The position numbers and the translations under genes were made by a program. From Maridesulfovibrio sp. (GTDB taxonomy: Bacteria; Desulfobacterota; Desulfovibrionia; Desulfovibrionales; Desulfovibrionaceae): a stretch of 64,000 nt of DNA. The notes below the pieces were generated by a model. The model saw nothing but the letters and a program-made list of their open reading frames with translations, was not told the origin of the DNA and did no database searches. The number at the start of each line of letters is the position of its first letter. The first letter of the stretch is position 1. The DNA is taken from assembly GCF_963667685.1 (NCBI RefSeq), contig NZ_OY763930.1:846001-910000 (forward strand), given 5' to 3'. Shown in pieces: positions 43,950-52,666 of the stretch.

Positions 43950-44800
43950 AATACTCAATTTATGAATTAGCTACCTACGCATTCGATCCACTGCATGCTT
44001 TATGGAAAAATGAACGTACCGAACGCGCAGTAGCCGGACTTTTGATCGCCTGTTTCCTTGCCGCACTGGTAGGGATCGAGCTGGGCAGACAGGGACTGCT
44101 TCCTGATGCCATTGCCGCCAAAACCCCAGCCAGCCATTACGCAGCAGTAGGGATGGCTTTCACCCTTGTCCTCGTGTTGGAGGTGATCAGTTTTATTTTC
44201 GTTCTGCCCTGCTCCATTTCAAAATCAGTGGGTAAGCAGCTGGAAATACTTTGCCTGATTCTCATCCGCAACTCATTCAAGGAACTGGTCAACTTCCCTG
44301 AACCGATAACATTCACCGGAAACTTAACACCAATCTACCAGATTCTTTCAGATGGGGCCGGAGCATTTGTGGTCTTTGTTATGCTTGGAATATATTACCG
44401 TATGCAAAAGCCTCTCCCCAACTTGAAGCCTGCTTTTAAATTCAGCTATGTAGCTTCCAAAAAAATGGTTTCGCTGATGCTGCTTGGATTGTTCATAGGG
44501 CTTGGCATTTATCTGCTATTCTGCTCCGTCACGGGAAGACATACCTTTGATTTTTTCAGCACTTTTTACACAATACTGATATTCAGTGACATCCTGCTGG
44601 TTCTTATCTCACAACGCTTTCTACCTTCTTTCCATGCTGTTTTCAGAAACTCGGGATTTGCCCTCGTCACCTTGTTGATCAGACTTGCGCTTGCAGCTCC
44701 TCCCTTCTACAATGCCGCTCTTGGTGTTGCTTCGGCCGGATTCGCGGTATTTTTGACCTTAGCCTATAACTCATTTTACCGGGAAGAAAAGAAACCGTGA
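43946..44800 (+). CDS. Multispanning membrane protein coupled to the phosphatase
   Basis: 284 residues with about six predicted membrane helices (LLIACFLAALVGIELG, MAFTLVLVLEVISFIFVLP, AFVVFVMLGIYYRM, LMLLGLFIGLGIYLLF and others). Its start overlaps the phosphatase stop by four bases, so both are likely made in a fixed ratio. I recognise no family. It may be a membrane partner of the phosphatase. Confidence 0.75.
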   Translation: MKYSIYELATYAFDPLHALWKNERTERAVAGLLIACFLAALVGIELGRQGLLPDAIAAKTPASHYAAVGMAFTLVLVLEVISFIFVLPCSISKSVGKQLEILCLILIRNSFKELVNFPEPITFTGNLTPIYQILSDGAGAFVVFVMLGIYYRMQKPLPNLKPAFKFSYVASKKMVSLMLLGLFIGLGIYLLFCSVTGRHTFDFFSTFYTILIFSDILLVLISQRFLPSFHAVFRNSGFALVTLLIRLALAAPPFYNAALGVASAGFAVFLTLAYNSFYREEKKP

Positions 44801-44834
44801 TCTTGATTTTCCAGTATTTAAGGAGATAAATTTA

Positions 44835-45434
44835 ATGAAAAGTATTTGTGTTTTTCTCGGCGCAAATCCAGGGAACGATCCCAAATATGCACAAGCGGCC
44901 CGCAATATGGGCCGGGAACTTGCCCGACGCGGACTGACCACTGTCTACGGCGGTTCAAGGACCGGACTCATGGGCATACTGGCGCAAAGCGCGCTGGATG
45001 CCGGGGGAAAAGTTATCGGGGTTATCCCCGAAAGCCTCTATAAAATTGAAATTGCCCATACCGAACTTACAGAGCTTCATGTCGCTGACTCCATGCATGA
45101 ACGCAAAGCACTCATGGCCGAACTTTCCGACGGCTTCATCGCCATGCCCGGCGGCATCGGAACCATGGATGAAATTTTCGAGATTTTCACATGGGCGCAG
45201 CTAGGTTTTCACTCCAAACCCTGCGGCCTGCTAAATGTCGACGGATACTATAACAAGCTGCTCTCTTTTCTGGACAGCGTTGTTGAGGAAGGATTCCTGA
45301 AAGATATACACCGGGAAAAGCTTATCACTGCCGAAAGTCCTGATCTGCTTATTGAGGCCTTCGCCGACTACGAACCGCCGACCGGTTCAAAGTGGGTGGA
45401 AAAAATCGAGATAGGCAAAAGCAAAACCCAATAG
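44835..45434 (+). CDS. LOG family protein (nucleoside 5'-monophosphate phosphoribohydrolase)
   Basis: 199 residues with a Rossmann fold. The family motif PGGIGTMDEIFE and an earlier SRTGLMG are present. LOG proteins release the base from cytokinin riboside monophosphates or AMP; in bacteria the natural substrate is often unclear. AGGAGA lies eight bases before the ATG. A long perfect inverted repeat follows. Confidence 0.92.
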   Translation: MKSICVFLGANPGNDPKYAQAARNMGRELARRGLTTVYGGSRTGLMGILAQSALDAGGKVIGVIPESLYKIEIAHTELTELHVADSMHERKALMAELSDGFIAMPGGIGTMDEIFEIFTWAQLGFHSKPCGLLNVDGYYNKLLSFLDSVVEEGFLKDIHREKLITAESPDLLIEAFADYEPPTGSKWVEKIEIGKSKTQ

Positions 45435-45451
45435 CTTTAGCCATTAATGGT

Positions 45452-45503
45452 ACCAACAGGAACCGCCGCAGGATTCATGAATCATGCGGCGGTTCCTGTT
45501 GGT
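45452..45503. repeat. Perfect 19-bp inverted repeat (52-bp palindromic element)
   Basis: ACCAACAGGAACCGCCGCA (45452-45470) is the exact reverse complement of 45485-45503. The apex holds a further perfect palindrome GATTCATGAATC (45472-45483). No T-run lies on either side, so a standard terminator is unlikely, though it could end the LOG transcript through a rho-independent variant or act as a mobile palindromic element. Confidence 0.7.
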
Positions 45504-45619
45504 CTCGCGGCTGTGCAAGGTAATAAACATATTGGAGAAAACATCTTACTTCGCTGGATTAAAGGTACTTATTATTGTAAATATGTAGTCAAACAAATTA
45601 TTCAACGGAGATTCAAGCT

Positions 45620-46819
45620 ATGAAACAGTCCGAATACATTGAACTTGAAGACAGATTTGGAGCTCACAACTACAAACCTCTCGATGTTGTTATTGAAAAG
45701 GGAGAAGGAGTCTGGGTCTGGGATGTTGAGGGAAATAAGTATATGGACTGCCTCTCAGCATATTCCGCGGTGAATCAGGGACACTGCCATCCGCGAATAA
45801 AAAAGGCCATGCAGCTTCAGCTGGAGAAACTGACCCTGACTTCGAGGGCTTTCCGCAATGACCAGCTAGGTCCTTTCTATAAGGAGCTTTGCAAGTTGAC
45901 GAATTCCCACAAAGTCCTGCCCATGAACAGCGGAGCCGAAGCAGTGGAAACGGCCATTAAAGCGGTGCGCAAATGGGGATATCAGGTCAAAGGAGTGCCT
46001 GAAGACAAAGCCGAAATTATTGTCTGCGGTGATAACTTCCATGGCCGGACAATTACCATCATAAGCTTTTCAACCGACCTTGGTTCACGCAAAGGTTTCG
46101 GCCCCTTCACCCCCGGATTCAAAATCATCCCCTTCGGTAACGCCAGCGCCCTTGAAGCCACAATTACCCCCAATACCATAGCCTTCATGGTTGAGCCTAT
46201 TCAGGGTGAGGCTGGAGTAATCATCCCCCCGGACGGATATCTCAAACAAGTACGCGAAATATGCACAAGGCATAACATCAGCCTGATCTTTGATGAAATA
46301 CAGACCGGATTGGGACGCACCGGAAAAATGCTGGCTGAAGAACATGAAGGAGTAGAAGCAGACATTACGCTGATTGGTAAAGCATTATCCGGCGGTTTTT
46401 ATCCTGTCTCGGCAGTACTTTCCAACACCGAGGTCCTCGGCGTGCTCAAACCTGGAGAACACGGTTCCACCTTCGGTGGCAATCCTCTGGCCTGCGCCGT
46501 GGCAAGGGAAGCTCTTAAGGTACTGATTGAAGAAAAACTGATTGAAAATGCAGAAGCAATGGGGGCAAAATTTCTTGCCGGATTAAGTTCAATTCAGAAT
46601 AACAAAATAAGGGAAGTGCGCGGGCGCGGGCTTCTACTCGCGGTGGAGTTCAAGCAGACAGCCGGTGGAGCGCGCCAGTACTGCGAAAAATTGAAGGAAA
46701 GTGGGCTGCTCTGCAAGGAAACCCATGACAACATAATCCGTTTCGCCCCTCCGCTTGTCATCACCGAAGAACAAGTGGACTGGGCTCTGGAACGAATCAA
46801 ACCTGTTTTATCAATCTAA
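45620..46819 (+). CDS. rocD: Ornithine aminotransferase
   Basis: 399 residues, class III PLP aminotransferase, the normal length. It transfers the delta-amino group of ornithine to 2-oxoglutarate, giving glutamate semialdehyde. Features: [30 protein letters not shown] start, [33 protein letters not shown] and [15 protein letters not shown] with the PLP lysine, [21 protein letters not shown] is characteristic of ornithine aminotransferases. It may take part in arginine/ornithine use or proline supply. ACGGAG precedes the ATG. Confidence 0.94.
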   Translation: MKQSEYIELEDRFGAHNYKPLDVVIEKGEGVWVWDVEGNKYMDCLSAYSAVNQGHCHPRIKKAMQLQLEKLTLTSRAFRNDQLGPFYKELCKLTNSHKVLPMNSGAEAVETAIKAVRKWGYQVKGVPEDKAEIIVCGDNFHGRTITIISFSTDLGSRKGFGPFTPGFKIIPFGNASALEATITPNTIAFMVEPIQGEAGVIIPPDGYLKQVREICTRHNISLIFDEIQTGLGRTGKMLAEEHEGVEADITLIGKALSGGFYPVSAVLSNTEVLGVLKPGEHGSTFGGNPLACAVAREALKVLIEEKLIENAEAMGAKFLAGLSSIQNNKIREVRGRGLLLAVEFKQTAGGARQYCEKLKESGLLCKETHDNIIRFAPPLVITEEQVDWALERIKPVLSI

Positions 46820-46823
46820 AATT

Positions 46824-47327
46824 ATGAACAAACTCACTCCAGTCCAAACAAAATGGATACGAGCCCTGCACATGCTAAGCGCCTGTCTCTGGGGCGGCGG
46901 AGCACTTTCATTGGTCCTGCTGCATTGTCTTTTCAGCCCTGCAGCAGGTGAAGCCCTTTACGGACGTGATATCTGTTTAAAAATCGTGGACCAGTATGTA
47001 GTTACAGCCGGGGCACTGGGCTGCCTATGCACCGGATTCATCTTCGCATGGAAAAGCTCATGGGGATTTTTCAGATTCAAATGGATCATCACCAAATGGG
47101 TAATCAATATCGGCTTTATTCTGTTCGGATTCGCCTTCTACATGCCTTGGCTGGATCACATGAGCAAACTTTCCGGCAATACCGGAATACTGGCTCAGCA
47201 AACACCGGAATACCTGCGCAGCCAGTTGTTTAATGAAATATCAGCTTTTGCTGTTTTCGGTTGTCTCCTTTTCCTAGTCTGGGTTTCGGTTTTCAAACCC
47301 TGGGGAAAAACAAACCTGCATAGATAA
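46824..47327 (+). CDS. Four-helix membrane protein (DUF2269-like)
   Basis: 167 residues with four membrane helices (LHMLSACLWGGGALSLVLLH, VTAGALGCLCTGFIFAW, WVINIGFILFGFAFYMPWL, AVFGCLLFLVWVSVF). It resembles the small DUF2269/CopD-type membrane proteins, but this is tentative. It begins four bases after the rocD stop, and a terminator follows. Confidence 0.7.
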   Translation: MNKLTPVQTKWIRALHMLSACLWGGGALSLVLLHCLFSPAAGEALYGRDICLKIVDQYVVTAGALGCLCTGFIFAWKSSWGFFRFKWIITKWVINIGFILFGFAFYMPWLDHMSKLSGNTGILAQQTPEYLRSQLFNEISAFAVFGCLLFLVWVSVFKPWGKTNLHR

Positions 47328-47332
47328 TTAAT

Positions 47333-47362
47333 AACGCCGGGAAACAGCTCCCGGCGTTTTAA
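47333..47362. terminator. Rho-independent terminator between convergent genes
   Basis: AACGCCGGGA (47333-47342) pairs with TCCCGGCGTT (47349-47358), followed by TT then AAA on the plus strand, with A/T-rich flanks on both sides. It separates the DUF2269-like and yjbQ genes. Confidence 0.75.
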
Positions 47363-47363
47363 A

Positions 47364-47780
47364 TTACTCACCTATTATCTTTACCAGCACCCTTTTTCGC
47401 CTTCCGCCGTCAAACTCGCCGTAAAAAATCTGTTCCCATGTTCCAAAATCCAGTTGGCTGTCAGTGATGGCGACCACAACTTCGCGGCCCATGACCTGCC
47501 GCTTCATATGGGCATCGGCGTTGTCTTCATAGCCATTATGGCGGTACTGGCTGACAGGTTCATGGGGGGCAAGCTTTTCCAGCCAGACCTCATAATCATG
47601 ATGCAGACCGGATTCATCATCATTAATGAACACACTGGCCGTGATATGCATGGCATTAACCAGACACAGCCCTTCCTTAATTCCCGACTCAGCAAGGCAT
47701 TTCTCCACCTGCGGAGTAATATTTATAAAATCCCTTCTTCCCGGAACATCGAACCATAATTCCTTTCTGTAAGATTTCAT
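47364..47780 (-). CDS. yjbQ: YjbQ family protein (UPF0047, secondary thiamine-phosphate synthase-like)
   Basis: 138 residues from the ATG at 47780 (GGAGGAGT nine bases upstream). Family motifs: [36 protein letters not shown], and [19 protein letters not shown]. The conserved His, Asn and Glu form a small pocket. E. coli YjbQ has weak thiamine-phosphate synthase activity; its true role is unclear. Confidence 0.9.
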   Translation of the reverse strand: MKSYRKELWFDVPGRRDFINITPQVEKCLAESGIKEGLCLVNAMHITASVFINDDESGLHHDYEVWLEKLAPHEPVSQYRHNGYEDNADAHMKRQVMGREVVVAITDSQLDFGTWEQIFYGEFDGGRRKRVLVKIIGE

Positions 47781-47918
47781 CAGCAGGACTCCTCCGTATG
47801 AGCTTGACATTCGCATGCTGCAAATGCTTGATTCTTTTTCTTGCACCTCTGAAAGTGCAGAGATATTCATCATAAACCAACGGCCCGAAGGCTAACTAAT
47901 ATTTCAGGGAGAAACAAC

Positions 47919-48332
47919 ATGGACAAAGGTTACGCGGAAACTATTGCCTCCGATATCATGCAGATGCTTGAATCAGCCAAAGACAGCGATCTGGAGCTCA
48001 ATAGCGGATTCCAAAATGACGCTTTCACTGCCGAAAACTTTTCCTTCGGCTACTTGTTCTATCCCCGCGACATGCTGCTGGCCATTCCCCAGCTTCCGCA
48101 GGCGGTAAGAAAAAAAATAAAGAAATCAAATATTCTTGGTACTGTTGATCTTGAAGGTAGGAAAGTAGGCATCCACTTAGTCTGTTCCATAGACAAAGGG
48201 TTCGACGAAATCAAATCCGCCGACGACATCATTGCCGGAATTAACAAAAAAGAACTGATGGACTTCAAAGAGCAGATAGCCGGAATCCTGCATAAAGACC
48301 TTGTAGGAAATATTGAAGAAAAAGAGCAGTAG
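47919..48332 (+). CDS. Conserved-looking hypothetical protein (137 aa)
   Basis: A soluble protein with no signal peptide or membrane segment. NFSFGYLFYPRDMLLAIPQLPQ and a C-terminal Lys/Glu-rich helix are visible. GGGAGA precedes the ATG and a terminator follows, so it is a single-gene unit. I recognise no family. Confidence 0.65.
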   Translation: MDKGYAETIASDIMQMLESAKDSDLELNSGFQNDAFTAENFSFGYLFYPRDMLLAIPQLPQAVRKKIKKSNILGTVDLEGRKVGIHLVCSIDKGFDEIKSADDIIAGINKKELMDFKEQIAGILHKDLVGNIEEKEQ

Positions 48333-48338
48333 AAATAA

Positions 48339-48370
48339 AAGGCCCGTACTCAAATGAATACGGGCTTTGT
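48339..48370. terminator. Bidirectional terminator
   Basis: AAAGGCCCGTACTC pairs with GAATACGGGCTTT with one mismatch around a three- to four-base loop; A- and T-rich runs flank the stem. It serves the 137-aa gene and the convergent hybrid kinase gene. Confidence 0.75.
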
Positions 48371-50608
48371 TTATGATTTATGGGGAACAAGTCTTTCAAT
48401 TATCTTTACCAGTTCATTAATCTTAACCGGTTTTGATGAATAAGCATCCATTCCGCTGTTAAGGAATTTCTCTCGGTCCCCTTCCATTGCGTAAGCTGTC
48501 AGGGCAATGATGGGGATATCATTTCCCTGTTCCCTGATCCTCCTGGTCGCTTCCAGACCATCCATTTCCGGCATCTGGACATCCATGAGAATTACGTCGA
48601 AAGAGACTTCACTGTTAAGCAGATTCAAGGCCTCCAAACCATTTTCAGCTGTCTCGACCTCATACCCCTGTTCATTAAGGAAATGAGCAATGTAAAGCTG
48701 GTTGGTGGCATTGTCCTCGGCCAGCAGAATGCGGGCCGGAACTTTATTATCAGGTTCTGGGGCTTCCAGAATAGTAACCGGGGTTTCCAAACATTCTCCT
48801 TCACTAGATTTGAGTTTAACGGTAAATTTGAATTCTGTCCCCCACCCCTCTTTGCTTGTAAAAGTAATCTGACCACCCATCATTTCAACCAGTTGACGTG
48901 AAATAGCCAAACCTAGCCCGCTGCCCGGGTGCCGCTTGGAATAACCGGCATTGAGCTGAACAAAGCTCTCAAAAAGTTTTTCGGCCTTGTCCTCGGAAAT
49001 TCCTATTCCGGTATCCTTTACTCTGAATTCAAGAATTGCACCTTCGTCAAAGCTGCCGACGTGATCGACAGACACTTCAACATACCCCTTGGCTGTAAAT
49101 TTAATGGCATTACCTACAAGGTTTATGATGATCTGGCCCAGTCGATATTCGTCACCGTGATAGCAACGTGAAACATTATCACTAACATTGGCCCGCAATT
49201 CTATGCCTTTTTCTTCGGCCTGAACCTTGAGCACGGAGAGCTGCTTTTCAAGCATTTCAAAAAGGTTGAAATCCTCCGGGCGCAACTCCATTTTGCGGGC
49301 CTCAATTTTAGAAATATCCAGAATATCGTTGATAATATGCAGCAACGATTCTGCGGCTTTCTTAACGGTTTCCAGATAGCCCTGCTGTTCATCTGTCAGA
49401 TCGGTAGTCAAAGTCATCTCGCTCATACCGATAATAGCACTGATCGGTGTTCTAATCTCGTGGCTCATATTGGCAAGAAATTCACTTTTTGCCCGGCTGG
49501 CTTCTTCGGCAGCGTCTTTTGCTTCGCAAAGCTCCGCCTCACTTCGCTTACGCTCGGTGACATCCTGTCCGACAGCAAGCACGCCCAAGGCTCCGCCTTT
49601 GGCATCCAGCAACCGGGAAAGAGACCATTGGATAATACGCTCGGTTCCGCCGCGCGCTAGGACGTAACTCTCCTGCAAGCGTAAAGGATTGCCGGAAAGT
49701 ACGGTGGCGAACTGCCGGTTATGATCCGCCCAAAGCCTCTCCGGGACAAACAACTCGTAATAATCACGGCCAAGAACCTCATGTCTGGTCCGTCCGAAAA
49801 GCTGTTCCGCCATACGGTTGAACTCGAGAATCTTTTTTTCCGGCGAAAGCAGAATGATCACGCTTTCCGCTGTCTTCACAAGAGAACGGAAGCGGTATGC
49901 GCTTTCTTTGAGGGCTTCCTCAACTTTCTTTCTGGTAGTGATATCCTCGACAGTCGCCACAACCTTTTGGATATTACCCTCGTCTGAAAAAATCGGGGAT
50001 GCGTTAATGGACAGAAGCACCTTGCGACCGTCCATCCAATGGATCGCGTGCCTGATGTCCAACACTGCATTACGAATTTTCATGACCCGGTTAAAAGCCA
50101 ACCGCTCCTCCGGGAATGGGGTACCGTCATGAGATGCTATTTTCCAAACCGGGTCGTTATGCTGTTTGCCTATTATTTCCTCGCGGGCGACTCCGTGAAC
50201 TCTTGCGGCCTGGTCATTGGCAAAAATAATTTTGCCGTCTTCGTCCATAACCAGAATGCCCATGGGACTTGTTTCCATAATGCTGCCCATAAGGTCACGT
50301 TCGCGCTGCAGCTCCGCTTCTACCCGTTTTCTTTTATCTATGTTCAGATAAAGAAAGCCGATAAAAACCAATAAGACACTGATTATAATGCCCGCTCCGA
50401 TAACGAGGATTCTGTCCAGATTGCCAGAGCCCAGCTCAGTCAATTCAGCTGAAAGCCAGCCATCAGCAAAGACTTCAGTACATCCCGGCAGAAGAATCAG
50501 CAGTCCAAACGATACGAAACGCAGCATAGCTTTTAGTCTTATTCTCTTTTTTATTGTAGATGTTACAATGGTGTTATTAACAAAACATTGCTCCACCAAT
50601 ATCGTCAT
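48371..50608 (-). CDS. Hybrid histidine kinase (PAS-PAS-HisKA-ATPase-REC)
   Basis: 745 residues at most. A signal-like segment at about 28-49, a membrane helix at about 65-88 (ILVIGAGIIISVLLVFIGFLYL), two PAS domains (about 105-230 and 235-355), HisKA with MSHEIRTPIS (His383), an ATPase domain with KDTGIGISE and GSGLGLAISRQ, and a complete C-terminal receiver (Asp676 in MDVQMPEMDG, Lys in SKPVKI). There is no HPt domain, so a separate phosphotransfer protein is expected. The start is uncertain: 50608 or ATG at 50527; neither has a clear ribosome-binding site. Confidence 0.88.
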   Translation of the reverse strand: MTILVEQCFVNNTIVTSTIKKRIRLKAMLRFVSFGLLILLPGCTEVFADGWLSAELTELGSGNLDRILVIGAGIIISVLLVFIGFLYLNIDKRKRVEAELQRERDLMGSIMETSPMGILVMDEDGKIIFANDQAARVHGVAREEIIGKQHNDPVWKIASHDGTPFPEERLAFNRVMKIRNAVLDIRHAIHWMDGRKVLLSINASPIFSDEGNIQKVVATVEDITTRKKVEEALKESAYRFRSLVKTAESVIILLSPEKKILEFNRMAEQLFGRTRHEVLGRDYYELFVPERLWADHNRQFATVLSGNPLRLQESYVLARGGTERIIQWSLSRLLDAKGGALGVLAVGQDVTERKRSEAELCEAKDAAEEASRAKSEFLANMSHEIRTPISAIIGMSEMTLTTDLTDEQQGYLETVKKAAESLLHIINDILDISKIEARKMELRPEDFNLFEMLEKQLSVLKVQAEEKGIELRANVSDNVSRCYHGDEYRLGQIIINLVGNAIKFTAKGYVEVSVDHVGSFDEGAILEFRVKDTGIGISEDKAEKLFESFVQLNAGYSKRHPGSGLGLAISRQLVEMMGGQITFTSKEGWGTEFKFTVKLKSSEGECLETPVTILEAPEPDNKVPARILLAEDNATNQLYIAHFLNEQGYEVETAENGLEALNLLNSEVSFDVILMDVQMPEMDGLEATRRIREQGNDIPIIALTAYAMEGDREKFLNSGMDAYSSKPVKINELVKIIERLVPHKS

Positions 50609-50650
50609 TACCCATTCTGAGCAAGACTATAAGTAATTTTATTGGCTACA

Positions 50651-51688
50651 CTACAAAATCCCCTTCATCTCCATCCCCTTAATGAGGCCAAAACACCCGG
50701 CCAACATCATATCTCCTCCCGGCGCAGGGAATTCAACAGGAAAATTAGCCATCAATCCCCTGCGGGGGCCAAGCACATAAGTCGGGGCAAAACCTTTCGC
50801 TTCATGCGGAAGATCAAGGGTCAGGCAGCCGTGCCCCCAATCATCGAAAACGTCCTGAAAACTGATTCTGCCCTGTCTAAAACGCTGGGAGTCTTCCCAG
50901 AGCTTCTCGGGAGTCATATTACCGGTATGGTGTTCATAAACTCCATAGACCGCCCCCTTGAAAAGCAGAAAAGAAACAGTGTGGCTGTTGCCCACGTTGA
51001 TCAAACAGACTCCTTCCCGGTGGCTGTGTTCCATAATCTCGTCCACAAAAAGCGCACCCAGCACCGCGGCAGCTCCGGTATCGCTAACTGCTCCACCGCC
51101 AATGCTATCCTGCAACTCCGCCATACGGGTGAACTCATCAGGCACGGTTTCAAAAACAAGGCTTTCGGGCCGGCCATCATTTTCAAGCAGCAAATGCTTC
51201 CAGAGATTAAACCGTCCGATCCTGTTACTTTTGCCCGGATGATAACCGTGATCCTGAACGGAAGCTGTTATGTATTCTGGATAATCAAGACCTGCCGCAG
51301 CAAAAAAATCTTTCCACCATTCAGGATCAAAATCAGCAAGCGGAACTTCAACACTATTTTCCGGCTGATCCTCGGTAAGAATTATTCCGTTCTGTTCCAG
51401 ACGCTTCAGATCGTCGCCGAGAGCTAAAGCAGCACGCGGATGAGAGTAGACTCTATGTCCAGCTTCCATGTGCGGATAAACCGCACGCCCGAAACCTCCG
51501 CCCATATTCCTGCCGGAAAGATAAATATCGCGCCCCTGCACAGTCAGTTCCGCAATTCTGGCCCCAACCACACGAGCCGGTGACGGTAAAACAAATTTGA
51601 AACAGTTCTCAATCTCCACTCCCTTCATATAATAAAGAACATCCTGAGTTCCACTGCCGATATCCAGACTCAAAATAGTATTGTTCAA
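50651..51688 (-). CDS. DUF1786 family protein (actin-like ATPase fold)
   Basis: About 345 residues. The start (ILSLDIGSGTQDVLYY) is the phosphate-1 loop of an actin/HSP70-type ATPase fold, and GVCLINVGNSHTVSFLL is the second. The family is annotated in some databases in connection with pyruvate formate-lyase activation, but without firm evidence. A TTG start at 51688 has GGAGAG at ideal spacing; upstream in-frame ATG at 51754 would add an unlikely 22-residue tail. Confidence 0.8.
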   Translation of the reverse strand: MNNTILSLDIGSGTQDVLYYMKGVEIENCFKFVLPSPARVVGARIAELTVQGRDIYLSGRNMGGGFGRAVYPHMEAGHRVYSHPRAALALGDDLKRLEQNGIILTEDQPENSVEVPLADFDPEWWKDFFAAAGLDYPEYITASVQDHGYHPGKSNRIGRFNLWKHLLLENDGRPESLVFETVPDEFTRMAELQDSIGGGAVSDTGAAAVLGALFVDEIMEHSHREGVCLINVGNSHTVSFLLFKGAVYGVYEHHTGNMTPEKLWEDSQRFRQGRISFQDVFDDWGHGCLTLDLPHEAKGFAPTYVLGPRRGLMANFPVEFPAPGGDMMLAGCFGLIKGMEMKGIL

Positions 51689-51791
51689 TTCAGCTCTCCA
51701 TTTGTAACAGTAAAGATTGATAATTATGTTGCAGGCGGATCCAATTTGGGTCAATTGAAAAAGACTAAGCTAACCTGAACCACCAATACCA

Positions 51792-52613
51792 ATGATCAAA
51801 ATTATTCTTGCCGTTGCCTTGTTGCTGATGTTGCTGCCCCTGCCTTTATTTCTATTCGCCGCCTTTTCCAACCTCGGAGAAATACGCAACAGGGGCATAA
51901 GACGGTCTGCCGTGGAACTTGCACGAGCTTCTGTCTCAGCCGGGATTAGTCTTATTCTTGCCATCTTCACAAGGCCATTCACTTTTCTCTGCAACCTGCC
52001 ATTGTTCAAAAAAAACGGCGACAGCATCCCCATACTCATGATCCACGGCTTGTACCACAACAAAGCCGCATGGCTGTTAATGCGCTACCGCCTGAATCTT
52101 GCCGGGTTCAGTAATCTGCACACATGGCAATACAACAGTTTCACTACATCCTATCCTGAACTTGTTCTGGAACTTCGGAATGTAATTGCAAAACTGCACA
52201 AAGAAACAGGACAAAAAATAATTCTTACCGGGCACAGTCTAGGTGGCCTGATTTCCTGCGGAGCTGCCAATGCCCCTGAAACGGAAAAGCTTTGCGCCGG
52301 GATAATAACTCTTGGGACACCTTACAAGGGCAGCAACCTTGCCGCCATCGCCATTGGCAGGCTTGGGCGCAGCCTACACCCGCAAGGCGTTCTCTTCAAT
52401 GGAGAAAATAAGATAAAGTATCCGCCAAACATTCCCAAGACGGCAATAATTTCACCAACGGATGAAATGGTACTGCCATGGAGTAACCTCGAACCATGCT
52501 CCGGCACATGGGACATTCTCCGCTGCCGTGCCATGGGACATGTCGCCATGCTTTACAGCGGTGAAACAAGCGCGATGGTTGCCCGGGCAATATACAGAAT
52601 AAAAAATGCATAA
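51792..52613 (+). CDS. Membrane-anchored alpha/beta hydrolase (lipase-like)
   Basis: 273 residues. An N-terminal membrane anchor (IILAVALLLMLLPLPLFLFAAF), then a lipase domain with IPILMIHGLYHNKAAW (oxyanion region), the nucleophile elbow GHSLGG, and acid and histidine in PTDEMVLPW and GHVAMLYS. Related to PGAP1/lipase class 2-type esterases. The substrate is unknown. A terminator follows. Confidence 0.85.
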   Translation: MIKIILAVALLLMLLPLPLFLFAAFSNLGEIRNRGIRRSAVELARASVSAGISLILAIFTRPFTFLCNLPLFKKNGDSIPILMIHGLYHNKAAWLLMRYRLNLAGFSNLHTWQYNSFTTSYPELVLELRNVIAKLHKETGQKIILTGHSLGGLISCGAANAPETEKLCAGIITLGTPYKGSNLAAIAIGRLGRSLHPQGVLFNGENKIKYPPNIPKTAIISPTDEMVLPWSNLEPCSGTWDILRCRAMGHVAMLYSGETSAMVARAIYRIKNA

Positions 52614-52614
52614 A

Positions 52615-52648
52615 AAAAGAGAGGACCTTCACGGTCCCCTCTTTTAAT
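52615..52648. terminator. Bidirectional terminator
   Basis: AAAAGAGAGGACC pairs with GGTCCCCTCTTTT with one mismatch, loop TTCAC, and A/T-rich flanks. It separates the hydrolase and HEAT-receiver genes. Confidence 0.8.
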
Positions 52649-52666
52649 TACATTTATATTCAAAAT

